DNA of 64,000 bases from Tubulanus polymorphus. Its lineage: Eukaryota > Nemertea > Palaeonemertea > Tubulaniformes > Tubulanidae. Under the pieces are notes generated by a model. It worked only from the letters and a program-made list of their open reading frames with translations. It made no database searches and was not told where the DNA came from. Position 1 is the stretch's first letter, and each line of letters opens with the position of its first letter. Position numbers and translations under genes: made by a program. The DNA lies in assembly GCF_964204645.1 (NCBI RefSeq), contig NC_134028.1:3818501-3882500 (forward strand). The letters run 5' to 3'. Positions 50,974-64,000 of this stretch are shown one piece after another.

Positions 50974-53900
50974 CCAAGATACACTGGGCCTGAAACTTCT
51001 TTTCAATTAATTTTTGGCATAAAAATCAGCGCACGCTTCTTGAGGCATAGTGATACGACATAGTGATAATGCGATAGACGTACACACGTGTATAATGATC
51101 TATATTAGAATGTTCGCAGGATTAATTGTTATGGAATCTATTTACTTGCAGTTCCGGATGAGATTAAACACACGAACGGTCGTAATCAATTAGTTATCGA
51201 CTGCCAATGCGACTCGCAGGAAATCGCCATACGACTCTTGATCAGTGAGAGGACACTTCCCGTTTCCGTCGGCAAACCATATTTTATCGGTTCTCGCTTA
51301 ATGTATTCCATTAACATTCGCCTCGTCCGCTAGGGGAAAAGTGTGACTGACGTTCGATATCAATTAACCCCGGTGTGAGTTTCAGCAGCAGTTGGGTGGA
51401 TCGCCATAGCGGAAAATTAACTTCCGTACCATACTTTCGTTTCGGTTACAGCATACTAAGTGTATATAACGAAGGTAATACGAAGACAATGTGCGATCAG
51501 GAAAACCTGTTAGAATCCTCTCTTCAGCTCATCTGTATAAACTCCGTGAACCCCAGTTCACTTTTATGCACTTTTGGATCTAGAGCCGTTTTTCGATATG
51601 CACCTGCCTGCACATGGAAATTAAAACAATCTCTCTACAAATCAATTCGATTTAGAAGAGTTCAGGACACGTTTTAAGACATCCCCCTTTTCAGACGATA
51701 CTTTTGTTGGAGGAGCGCATTCGAACCGGGATACATTCGCTATATATATATAAAGTATTTATTATTAAGAAACATAAATACTCCTATAAATTGGCCACGG
51801 AATTCGACAACGATTTTATGGTTTAACGTTCAAAATGAAACCTTTGCTTTATTCATCACAACGTTTGTCATTTCCACTACATCAGTTTATTCGTATTTGT
51901 TTCTCTGGAATGTTGAATTTCAGGATAGTTCAGTATGAAGCATGATGTTGTTGTTGTTCGGTATTATTAAACACGGCCGGTGTACTGAACCGCGGTGCTG
52001 CGGAGCCGGGGACAATGCGTTGAAATCAATGATTTATCCATTCCGTGCGATTATTTGCTAAGAAACCGCTTTATGAAACTTTAATCAGATTATTGGCGGA
52101 TTAAAACAAAACTACAGCGCCGTTTCACGAGACGATTTATTCGGTATCGATTTAGTTTTACCTGGCTACAGCTATTACCAGAGTTTTCTTTCCGCTTCGA
52201 CTCGCGATGTACTCGTACGGTACCTGTGTTCGTATTGATTGAAATAAATGCGCGTCCGCAGGAGGCTAATTCTTACTTTCAGCCACATTCACTAATTATA
52301 CCGTGATCTGACTGATTTCTGAGCGCCCACATAACATATAACCCCGGCATAGACAGAGTTCATCGCAAACGTTTTTCTGGTCCGTTTTAGGAGACATGAA
52401 ATATGTACCATTACGCGGAGGCCGCGTAGGAGTCAAACGTCGCGTCGATGGCGATGTCGTGTATTGAGAGTTTTATCATTTATTTCGAGCGTGTTCGGAA
52501 TTCGAAATTGCCTTTGAACTGCGTCGTGTATCCTGTGCCTGAGAGACTATAAAACGGCTCGTATAAACGTTTGTGGGCATTTTTCATTACTTTCTAGAGA
52601 ACCATTACAGCGTCCGGAGATCGTTCTCTGACCGCTGATGCGTCACTGGACGATGACATCGGATAAGCGCCGTAAATATTTTTACGTTATATCTTCCTAT
52701 TGGGGGACTTGTACGTTTGACATAATTCTTAACTGGCTTCTTCAAGTCTCCCCTGCTTAATATTGAAATATTTCATTTAACTTCATTATTATGATGTATA
52801 ATGATATATTGTAATATTTAGTGGAAATAAATATATTATATATTATGTTAATCAAATAGGTTCATTTTCTTCACCACGTCGCTAACGCTGTACATGGCAG
52901 TATAGCCTAGAAACAATTCGGACTGGAAAACAATTACTCACAGATAATGATAGCTAATCACAATGATCAACTGTACACGCATATTCAGTAGTACATTATT
53001 TACCCAGTGTGATATCCTAGGATTTCTCGCGTTCGCTATAATTACTTGTAACTTTTGCACTATCAGTCACGACTATTTGGATCAGGCCACGGAATGAGCG
53101 TATTGCATTTTACCCCCTTCGTCTACTAACTGTCCTTAGAATCGAAACGATTTCTGCAAAGATCCACCATCACCCAGTTCAAACACTTCCGGTGTAATCT
53201 AATTGTTCTACAGTCGTTTCAAAAATCGATTACTGCGCAAGTATTTCAACGGGAAGAAAATAGGAATATTGGAAATATCATAATACATCATCGAAATGAT
53301 GTGCATAGTTTTGAAAGTGTCTGCACTACTTTTTGAACGGGAGGACGTGGCTTACTGTTGACGGTATCTTACTCGTACTTAGCTAACACAAGTCGATGTT
53401 GCGGGCAGAAAAATAGAAATCAAGGCCACTTTTCGTTAATCAAGTGAAAAAGGTAAAAATAAAGATGGATCGCAGCGCATCGGTGGCGTCTGGGGTAATG
53501 ATGGAAAATACAACGGCGACTATAGTCACCGGAGCGTGTAATTAAAATTTCCGTTTGCAGACAGATCTCTGACAGGTGGAACCAACAGAAACCGTTCCAG
53601 GCTGATTCCTTGCACGACATCAGAAATTCTCTATACAACTATATGAATATACGTTTATACACGCACCAACATCAAAACACTTCGTCAAAAATCGTCGCAA
53701 ATCTCGTTGAAATTATCCATATTTCTGTAATGATTTATTTTCATTTCGAAAATACGCATCAATTACGGCGAAATCCATCACATGATTTTGTTAAAAGAAT
53801 TTAGATCGCAACTACGCATTGCAAAATAAAAACTGATCAATGCCTTCGAGGTTTTGCATTTTTCTTCCAATTCAGAAAAAAAAAATTTCGAACGATGTTA

Positions 53901-55017
53901 GATGATAGATTATCCCGGATGACGACAATCGAATTTCTCTCCATTAATGACGTCGACGAAAAATATCTTATAGCGTCATAGCTTTGTCGTAAAATACGAA
54001 ATGAAACCCGTGCGACAGAGCGGCAAAAACCTGGGTTTCACACCGTTAAGATAAACACAGCGCCGGATGATTTATAGTTAGTCGGTTATTAACAGTTTCT
54101 TGCACACCTGATACGTGTTGTTTCGCTGGTTATCCGCTTCGAACAGTCGGACCCCGATCGCTTCGCGAAGACATTCGTTCGTTCAAAGGTTAAACTAATT
54201 TGTGAATCGAAGCCGACGCTAACGATACAGCATATTCGAACTCATCGAAAAAAACGTCCTTGAATTATTTACTCAATAAACAATAGATAGTAATGGTTAT
54301 AGTAAAGCCCGGCTGCGAATAGATTTTATAGTTTTAGTGAATGTTCGAAGTTGTTACGTTTAAGGAGATTGAATGAGATATCCCTGTCTACTATTGTTTA
54401 TTCTTTCTACGGCATTCTTCGTTCCATTTTGCTGATTGATTGTTGCACTTATAAATCATACAAAAGCTGGATACATCAGAGTTTCACTACTAATGGCGTC
54501 ATTAGGAGCGCGCCGAGTCCTTTCTGAACGGATCTTCGTAATGTCGCCATTTTCGAGGTGTAAATTCTCGTATTTCGAGCACGTTTTTTATCGAAGTCAA
54601 AACAGTCGTGTTCTTCGTTTTAAATACGGAATAAATTTCCGCCGATGACGTCATTTAATAGCTTCCTGTTTGACAGCGGCTTCAGTGAATTTCCTGACTC
54701 GTGTTTAGAGTTGTTCGGCTCGACAGTGTAATCCACTGTCACCGATGCGGATTTCAGGTTATGTACGTGGAAGTGTCATGACGCCTTCGAGCTTCAGTTA
54801 CATTCGTTTCGGTATTCAGAATTATCTGAATGTTTTAATCCGAACACTCGAAATCGTCGGATTTATTTTTTCACGAAGCGGCGCTCGCATTTGAAGTCTG
54901 CATCGGATTAAAAGAAAATATCAAATCCTATTTACTCATCGTCGCGTCAATATTTCCCTAAATTCAAATGTATATCATAACTTACTTTTTCAGGGAAAAA
55001 ATAGGTACAATACGATA

Positions 55018-55208
<191 letters not shown>

Positions 55209-58200
55209 ACGACACCATAACCGGTCAGTCCCATTGATAAAACGTATACATGTTTCTATGAAAGCGGGTAGTTTGAAGTGCAAGAACAAAGAACTGGTAG
55301 TCACCTTCCACCGGCAGATAATGATGCCATCGACGACGGTTTCATGTTCTATCGGCGTTTGATGCATATTAAACATACGTATCTTCGCAAGCGATCGTGA
55401 CCGGCAAGGATTTGCATTTCTCGATACGGGCTCTTCGCGCAACTGATTTTACATTACTACTCAAAATCTACTGGCAATAAGTTCCTACTCGGTACGATGT
55501 CTACGAAATTATACCTAAACCACATTAAAATCAATCCTGTACCTCTTTCTACCATTCATATCACCAAATGAACCTCGGATTATTTTTATTTCTGAGTGAC
55601 CAACACATTTTTAGAAACAAAAGTGACAATTGTATTATACATTTAATATACCTCCCCTTGCGATAGGAAGAGAAAATCGATGCCCTCATCATCTTCTTTT
55701 TATCGCATACTCATCCTTATGAAATGGAAATCGATGCATTCATCAGCTGTGTTTGTTTTATCGCCTTAATCGAGATCCGGCTCAAATACAAATAATAATC
55801 GCGAAAAACATTAATATAACGTTACTGGCCATAAGACACAACACCTGGACAAGCCGTCATAATCCTTACATTACACACTACCTTGATGACCGGTTGACTA
55901 TAAGTTTGAAAAGTTCTTTCCGTCGTCAGAAATAGCGATACCTCAATCGAACGTTGGGAAGAAGAGTATTTCAGACGCTTTCTTTAACCGCGGGATATTT
56001 TCGCTGCGTTTCTAAAACACGGACGGCTAAATGAATGTCACATCGGAAGGTGAAACTGCAGGCTGTTATATACAAAACGGATGCACATTAGCGGACTCTC
56101 CTTTTCATGCTTGTAAATTACGAGCGCTGGTAAAGTTCACTGATAATTTCCTTTCGCTGAATGAATAGGAATTACGCTCCTAGTTGTCATTTGATTCGCG
56201 AAATTCCGCACTTCCGTCTTCTACAAGAAGTTTCAAAGTTAGATATTTGACATCATTGATACACTCACTAGGTTCGTTCACTACACCTCATAATATAACG
56301 AGGCATCTTTTTTTCATTTTTCCCCATGACGTCCCTTATTCGATCGCCAAACTATAAATCATTTCGATTTAAACAAATAAATACAGCTGTATCTTCATCC
56401 TCATTTTTTTCGTATTCATTTCATCATTTTCGATCTATCTATGTTCGGTACAAGCCTCGGGGAATTCAATTGGACGTTACTCGTCTCTACCCCGATGTTT
56501 AAGTTGAAGAAGAAAATTAATCAAACTCCCCGCGGTGAAAGTTGTCAATGTATCGAGAAGGAAATTAAAACGAAACTGAATTTCGCTGGCAATTACGGAA
56601 CCCCGTGTCGACACGACATCGTAACAGCTGAAGAAATGTGAAATTCTCCTCAAATCAGTTTTACTTGGAAACAAAAACATCGACAGTACCAAACTGTGAG
56701 CAAAATCTGATTCTGTACGCATTAGTTATGGATATTTTCATCTGAAAATATCAGAAAAGTGAAATATCGAATGTAGAAGTTCTGTATATTGCACGCGCGC
56801 TTTGAATACATTTTGAATGAATTTGAATTGTCATTGACAAGAATACGACAGGCGAGTGCAACTCATCACAGTCGCTGTAGACAAATTGTTTTTAATAATT
56901 CATAGCGAAGATACTATGTTTAAGCACATGATAGCACATTTCAGTCGACGATCTGCGCTTTTAATAGCATTTAGAAGAATCAGTAACAAAATTAGTATCA
57001 TATCTCTACTTTGTGCCTAGGTGTTTTTAAGGTCACGCATTTAAAGAATCGCCATCAGCAAAATCTCGTCTTACAATTCAGAAGTAAAAGGAGTTTAGCA
57101 GATTTTGATATCAGAGGGATGAACGCTAGTCCACACCACGCTGCAGTGTTGTTATTCTATTCCCGTAAGATGTTTATACTTGACCCAAGATATTTCTAGC
57201 CAGAATATGATATGATATTAACACCTATATGCAACAATATTGTGATCCCTGAAGTATCAAGCTTGCGTACGTAGAAATAACATTTTGCGTGCAAAGGACC
57301 AGTTTTTGCGCGAACATCAGTCGTAGGCCTTGTCAATTATATTGTTTCCTTATGTTTATTTCATGAAGATGGTGATCAGACGTATAGAAGGTATTCTCTA
57401 TACCGGAATCACAGATGGCTACTTCTCGTCTTTTTTTGTTTTCTTATTCTCAGTTCTGGCAAATCATTCACATTTCGCATAAGTCACAAAACACAATGAT
57501 ACGTATATTCGTGCTACTGTATACCCGTCGTGTCGGCTACGAGTACTGCACCGACGAAGGCATCCGATATTCATAGAAATTCAATAAAAGAAACAATTTC
57601 CAAAATATCTCTGATCTATGATCAAACAGTTTTGTCCCATGTGGAACTTGGTGTCGCTAAAATCTGTGTAAAGTTGAATCAATCATCTATTTATCTATTT
57701 ATTTCCTGGATAATTTACATCAATGAATACCAGATATACAAACTGACAATAGATAATTAAAAAAGAATTGTATTATTGGATGACATAAGATCTTAAGCAG
57801 CCGATATATTGTAAAGTATTCATGAATTTCTCGTTTGTGAAAGTTTGAACTATGGATAAGAAAGAAGAGATTCAAAACGTTGTCGATACCTTATTGGCAT
57901 CATTAAAGTCTTGTCACGATATTTACACTTCATGGCGTTTGCCAATACGTGATTATTCCGTTAGGAAGAACAATCACCATTAAAAAGCGTCTACACGTTT
58001 GAAAACCTATCTCCACCACTAAAGTCGCCACCGTCTTAAAACCCCGAATTCAAAACCGCATAACACGGCACGCGTTTATACCATTAGAAAACCGACGTTG
58101 AAAGGATAAAGATGATATGGCTTCGCTATGTTTAAAATGGTCTCAAACTTCAAAAACATGTCCCTGACATTTTGAAAACAGTCTTAGTGTTTGGTACTTA

Positions 58201-61200
58201 GAATCATAGTTTCTAGGGTTACCTGTCTTAAATACACAGTCTGATAACCTCATTAACGTTGGATACTCAACTTTAAAAAGTTAACTACATCTGTTTAATT
58301 TAAACTATTGGATTTTAAAAAAATCATGCAGATAGTGGAATAAATGTATCGCATGACGCCCTCGGACACACAAGCCTATACCATGAATCTATAAACATGT
58401 ACGTCCATGTGCTTACGTAGAATTCACATGCACGATGTTAGAGACAATCCCTCATTAGAGACAGTTAGAAAACAACCGAGGAGGCAAAATGAGGCGAAAT
58501 GATTGCCCGATTGGTGCGCAATACATTTTTCGACATTGTACTAAAAGCGAATGTGAGATAAACCGCCGACAGAAATGAGAATAAATTCTTCTTACTTTAT
58601 TTGCGGTAGGTTTTGCCGGAAAGAATTCAAAAAACACATACGTTGAAAAGTACGTTTTTACTTTACCTATTTCGGCGCGTTTCCAAATTCTGCGAAGATT
58701 TCGCTGTGATATCGATTTCAGTAAACGTCGACGAACTTCGCGCGACTTTTTGGCAGTAATTATAAATCCGGACGTGACGACTGTTTGATATTAGCGATGG
58801 AAGTTGCGAGCATTTCTGACGATACAGGTAAAAAAGAGCATCGCACAACACGTATCATCGGCGACATCAAGCGCAATTGTGAATACACCGCGTGGTAATC
58901 TTCATCGGAATGTCTCTGTCATCGCTTCACTGGCGCCTGCAAACGCTCGGGAAATTGCCAAAACCGAGATAAAACCTGGTAAGTTACACCGGGGACCAGT
59001 TGGTTCGTATGAATACGCTCATCGCTATGTAAGTATGAAATATACCGCCACCGCTAGCTGCACCCGTCCTCATAAGCATCTTCTAGAATCATAGTTCAAA
59101 TGTCCTCTTATAAATCAAAGCGTTATCATTTGATAATCTTTTTAGCTGTATCGAGATTATTAGCATATATTTATAACAATGATGATGCTTACACGATGCT
59201 TAAATCCAGCAAGGCTGCTCAGAGCATTTTACAAACTGTGCTCCATCAATTGGTATTATAGCCCCCCAGCCTATATCTCTTATAATGTATATCAGTCATC
59301 TCTCCCCGGGGAGATGTGACATCCGAGCAACTGTCGCTGACAGCTCGAGTCATCTTTCAGGCCAGGTATTTTCAAATCTTTTCTTTCAGCCCCGTGTGTT
59401 AATTTTTCTAAATGCTTTTGTACGTCTATATTTCCAGACAGTCTAATCCTGACGGGTTGGACTTATTGAAATTATACGAAAAACGCCATGGGATACAAAG
59501 CGTTCGTATCAACCGCTTTGACACTAGCTGAAAAATCTACAGTTTATACATCCATACTTAGAGGAATTGCGTACCGGTACTTGTATCGTTAAATTCACTT
59601 GAAAACACATGCAAATGCCGCCAGTGATGTCAAACTGCACCTGAATCTACCGATCGGCAGTAGCTCGTCTGGAATCGCTGGACCGGAAGTAGAATTACGA
59701 TATGAATCATTGCAGCTACCGTACATGGGGATTGAGGGAAAATACGTACTTTTCTTCAAAAGGGGTTTCTATAAAAGATATTTGAACCTAAAACTTTTAC
59801 CTTGAAGCCTATTTAATGAAATTGATATCCACGCGTCAGTGAAAACGTCGCGTCGTGTAGATAGATATTTTTTCAAGCTGGATGAGGGTTTGTCAAGATG
59901 CACGTACGGATCAATGAAATGAGTAACAACATCGTACGAGAGGGAAGGGTGTTAAAAACGACTAGATTGGCCGTACACTATTTCAACGCTTCCACGTAAG
60001 ACGAATGTTCGAGTAGCATATATCATTTAGTTCCTTTCTTTCACTGCTTATCGGGTGCTTGTGACAATAGCCTTGAAAGCTTTCACTGAGAAACTGCTTA
60101 TTTTCGCTATGCGTATAAGAGTGTGTTTGTTGTGAAATGGTTAATTTCATTTGTATATAAAAAGTTTTCTTTTCTTTTTACATCTCTTTGTATATTTTGT
60201 TTGAAAAGGGGGATATCTATCTACCCGAAAAAGAATATATGTTTTACATTTAAAGTTCGGACAATAAACGAAGATCCTTTTATCGGCTCACTGGTTCCAT
60301 TCGTTTTAATTCTGTTTATGTTAAGGTCTTAAATTTTGTTTACAGTTTATAAATGATGTCATTTAAAATCTAAAAGAAATCGTTAAGTCATTCGTGAAAT
60401 TATTTGGTGGTTCGACTATATTACATTGTGGTCACTGCGAAAACTCTTGTTTGTGACGAGAATATTACGTATGCAATCGGGCTCACATTATAGAAACCGC
60501 AAACAACTCCACAGCCTTTGATTATGACCAATGTATTAACGACCACGAACCACTACTGAAGATTGTTAACAACGGTAATAAAGCGAGCATTTTCTCGGTC
60601 ACGATCTGTCCAGAGAGATGATGTGAATTATTTTCTAGTGGCAGGTGTGCGTCAGTCTTCTACCGAACTCAAACCGGCAATCGTAATCTTTCTTTATTAG
60701 GAACCGCGACGTATCGCACGGCTTGTTTTATAGCTCGACTCTCAACGCAGTCAACAACGACAATCACTACGCCATACGTCTTTATGGCTGGCAACGAGTT
60801 GACGATTAGCACATAAACTGCCTATCACTTTCCTTGATGAGAGTGCTATTACCGGCTGCAGGTGCGCTAAAATGCATCATCAGAATTCCGATCTGTCCCG
60901 GCTGTCAATCAGTCCAGACTCCCCCGGAGGAAGCTTGTCACTACCGGACAACGGTTTATGACTACAAATGTCACCCGACCGACCTGTGTGACAAAAACGA
61001 ACGTCGCGATAACTCTGTACGAACCCGCCGACAATACGTTATATATACGTCTATCGTAAATCTTCATTCAGAATGTCTTCGCGTGTGTCACTTATAATTC
61101 AACACGAAAGACGAATATGGCTCAAAGAAAATTCAGAATGCACTATTGAGGAAATCTATACTACTGAATATAATTAGAGTTTCCTTCGTTCTGTAGGAAC

Positions 61201-61799
61201 TACGTGTTATTGTTATTCTTACTGTTGAATTTCTTAAGTTGAAGGTATATCACTTATTCATCTCCGTACATTTCATTTTGCTTTACAAGAACTATTACAG
61301 TTTCAATTGTTTGATCTTGCTCGTGGTATTTTGTACTTTCCTGTTCTATCTAAACACTGGAACTGGTGGGTGTGTTATACGTAAGCTTAACCTAGATTTC
61401 TCTTTGATGGTTCGGAGACGTTTTCAATCGCATTGAAGTCCTTAACAAGTTTTGATTTATATGAGGTTTGTCCCCCGGGGCGGTCACAGAATATGGCATT
61501 CTATTTTTAGGAAATATCAACAACGATGTCCAAAAAGGCTAAATTAATATAGATATGCACCATTCTCCAAATTTCATGCCCGGCGGCCGTCATTAAAAAA
61601 ATTAGTACTGGGTAGCACTATAGACCTAATCATCTGATTAGATCGACGCCAAAACGTGCATCGGGTAGGATTTCTATATTCTAGATATCCGTTTGATAAT
61701 TCATTCAAATTGAAGTCTGTAATTTGTTAACTTAAGTGCAAGACTTGGCGGCAACCAAACGTCTGGAAAGTGACTCCAGTCCGTTCAATCTAATCAAGA

Positions 61800-64000
61800 A
61801 TGTCGAAGTGTGGCTGTTCGAGGTGTTTATCCTGCTGTCTCGGCTGCAGGAAGGCCAAAGCTACACCAGACGAAAACAAAAACACCGTCGTAAGTATTTT
61901 ACTCGATGTCAATTAAAACGAAAGTCTAGTAGTAGAATTTTGAGAGTGAGTATAACCGAGCCCTTGTAACTTGGAGCGTTTCGTACCTACGAGCAATTAC
62001 TGTTCGTAGTTGATACCATCACGTTTTACATTTAAGATAGGTATATGATAAATCACTTCACTTTATCAAACGGACACGGTTGACTTGATATATGTAGATT
62101 ATTTCAAAGACATTTTGAAGCAACGAAAAGATATCTGATTCTGGATAGTGTTTCGTATTAAAAAGGGTACTTAATTCATATTTGTTTTAATGTGCATTAT
62201 TTTCAGTGCGATGTCATTTGGTTATTCATCCTTTCAATTTGCCATTGTTTTTCCGTGTTCGGCTTCATTTTCTGGGTCATTTTCGGCAACGAATTCTTCA
62301 AATTCGACAGGTAATTTGTTGTATATTCCATCTTCGTGTACCCGATTTCTCAACTCAGATTTACACATACATTGTTTTGACTACCAAAATCATTTCAAAA
62401 GACTAGTCATGCAAAGCCTACTTGCTACCCGAATTGACTAATAATCATTATTCTTTTTTTCATTTTGTCTCACCCACTGTTTGTAATAATAGCCCTCGTC
62501 ATTTTCCATTCAAATCACGATTATTGTATTCGTAACACTAACTTGCTGTCAATCAGTTAGACTATACCCACAGTACTAATTTGAATGAAGTTCGTCTGTA
62601 AGATATAACAATGGCCAACCAGTTCCGAGTTAAATTCAACTTGCAATCATAAAACTGGGTCAAAAGTATTATTTCTGACAAATCCTTCATAAAGTTTTTC
62701 TTCTTCTGAATATTCGTAGTAAAGCCTATGATTACATCGGAATATGGATTCATTGGTACAATGCGACGTTAGGGGTCACTACATTAATCATGGTCTATCT
62801 TGCGATATTATACGTACGTATGTGAAAGAAACAAAAGAAAATCCCTCATTTCTATTATTAGTTTTAAGAAAATGTCGATAAACTAGCCTTTAAAAAATTC
62901 CAGAATCACATGAGTCCGAAGACCTTGAATAGATATATGGGACTTTTAAAAATCAAGATCCGTTAATTGAATGAAATTTTCCAGATTGTGTCGATATTAC
63001 ATCTGAGTATGGGAATGCGAGTTTATCTTCACTATGTTCACCGAGTTGTTCTGCTAATACTCACTGCCTTCCTCATCGCCGTGCTGGGCGTGGTGTCCTG
63101 GAAATGGAATAGCAACAACTGGATTTTATTCAAGTTTTCTCTAAACGTATGTGAAGACGAAAGTTTAATTAAGTCCGTTGGGTCAGAACTCTACAGTATT
63201 ATACTGTTGAATTATGACCCAACGGACTAAAAATGTCTTCATGATATTTCCTTCTTATACTATAAGAAGGAAATATCATGACGATCAAGATTTATATGCG
63301 TATTCCTTTTTCATATAAGGTCATCGGACCCTTGCTACCCGTTGCGATAGTGTGTTATATGACACTGATGACAGGACCTATAGCCGGTTACTGGTTCACC
63401 ATTAAAAATATCGGTAATGTCAACACCTCGTTCGTGTATAATAAGCACGTCACTCTAAACCACCTAACAAATTCTTGGTTTGATTTTTAGTCGGAAGAAT
63501 CATCGTATTGGTCGTATTTTCGATCGTGATGGTATTTTTATATCTATGTCCACTGATGATTAATTCGCCATGTGTAGCCGATGAACTGCCCGCAAAGCCT
63601 GGCCTCGTGGCTCACAGAGGTGATAATTCGGTGAGACAAACTAATAACTCTCTCCGTATTAGGCTGGTTTTCACGAGTGGTATCTGCCGCCGGATGCCGC
63701 TTGTGAAAAAGCTGAAGAACTGGCCTCGAGCTATTGTAAAATTTCTCAGTGAAGGAAAATGCTGGAAGATATTTCTTGTAGCTGGAAAGTATTACAGGAA
63801 AAAAAACTAGCTTGATACTACCCGTGAAAACCAGCCGTTATAGATGAGTCCTGATTAGCCAGATTTAGATAAAGTTCAGTTCTTTTATTCGTTCATCTGA
63901 AATATAGGTGGCACCAGAGAACACGATATCGGCTTTCAGATCAGCTTCCGAACGTAATGCCGTTTGCCTCGAAAGTGACGTCAGAATCAGGTATCGCAAC
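61800..64000 (+). CDS. GDE2-type multi-pass glycerophosphodiester phosphodiesterase (partial, 3' end outside window)
   Basis: Seven exons join in phase: 61800-61889, 62207-62310, 62720-62813, 62985-63146, 63320-63413, 63491-63630 and 63908-64000, giving 259 residues so far. The start MSKCGCSRCLSCCLGCRK is Cys-rich, like the CLSCLTGIYGCRWK start of human GDE-family proteins, and an in-frame stop lies 9 bases upstream of the ATG (TAA at 61791-61793). Exons 2-6 encode five hydrophobic segments. Then LPAKPGLVAHRG and, across the last junction, DNS|VAPENTISAF give the GDPD catalytic signature HRG....APEN, followed by LESDV, which matches the E-x-D metal site. The GDPD5/GDPD4/GDPD2 group has this order: short Cys-rich N-terminus, five helices, extracellular GDPD domain, sixth helix. 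These enzymes cleave glycerophosphodiesters or shed GPI-anchored proteins at the cell surface. Which paralogue this is cannot be told from the N-terminal part. Confidence 0.88.
63172..63228. repeat. 14-bp-arm inverted repeat in GDE2-like intron 4
   Basis: AGTCCGTTGGGTCA (63172-63185) pairs with TGACCCAACGGACT (63215-63228). The loop carries a smaller palindrome, ACAGTATTATACTGT (63193-63207). It is inside the 173-nt intron 63147-63319. Confidence 0.85.
63239..63281. repeat. 43-bp near-perfect palindrome in GDE2-like intron 4
   Basis: 21-base arms (TCATGATATTTCCTTCTTATA and its exact reverse complement) surround a single C at 63260. It starts 10 bases after the preceding inverted repeat and ends 38 bases before the splice acceptor. 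Confidence 0.93.

Overview
The window is nuclear DNA from a bilaterian animal. Coding exons are short, bounded by GT/AG introns and separated by long AT-rich non-coding stretches with long (AT)n microsatellites and small inverted-repeat elements. There are no operons, bacterial ribosome binding sites or CRISPR arrays. Gene content (choline acetyltransferase plus vesicular acetylcholine transporter) requires an animal with a nervous system. Repeat style and moderate GC suggest a marine invertebrate, possibly a lophotrochozoan such as a mollusc, but I cannot fix the phylum from sequence alone.

Layout. (1) 524-2405, plus strand: a four-exon SLC46-family membrane transporter. (2) 5163-18025, minus strand: fourteen coding exons that join in phase into a 684-residue choline O-acetyltransferase (ChAT). 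(3) 18026-37339: a roughly 19 kb gap holding microsatellites, small repeats and one tentative two-exon secreted-protein gene (27987-28377, minus). (4) 37340-39106, minus strand: one uninterrupted 588-codon reading frame for the vesicular acetylcholine transporter (VAChT). (5) 39107-61799: a 22 kb stretch with inverted-repeat elements and no convincing gene. (6) 61800 to the window end, plus strand: the first seven coding exons of a GDE2-type membrane glycerophosphodiester phosphodiesterase; the gene runs off the edge.

Biology. VAChT lies upstream of ChAT on the same strand and has no coding intron. This is the animal 'cholinergic gene locus', in which VAChT sits inside the first intron of the ChAT transcription unit so that one promoter sets both ACh synthesis and vesicle loading. 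The ChAT start codon lies 5 nt inside its exon, behind a good splice acceptor, which fits a shared non-coding first exon upstream of VAChT that I could not locate. Divergently upstream lies the GDE2-like gene. Vertebrate GDE2 can release choline from glycerophosphocholine and promotes motor-neuron differentiation, so the linkage is a testable lead. It is not evidence of co-function by itself.

The unexplained structure is mostly foldback DNA: a perfect 40-bp-arm hairpin, two adjacent hairpins filling a 173-nt intron, a TTAA-flanked piggyBac-style MITE inside ChAT, and foldback elements carrying hammerhead-like core motifs. All exon models were built by reading splice phases and family similarity by eye; no database search was run.
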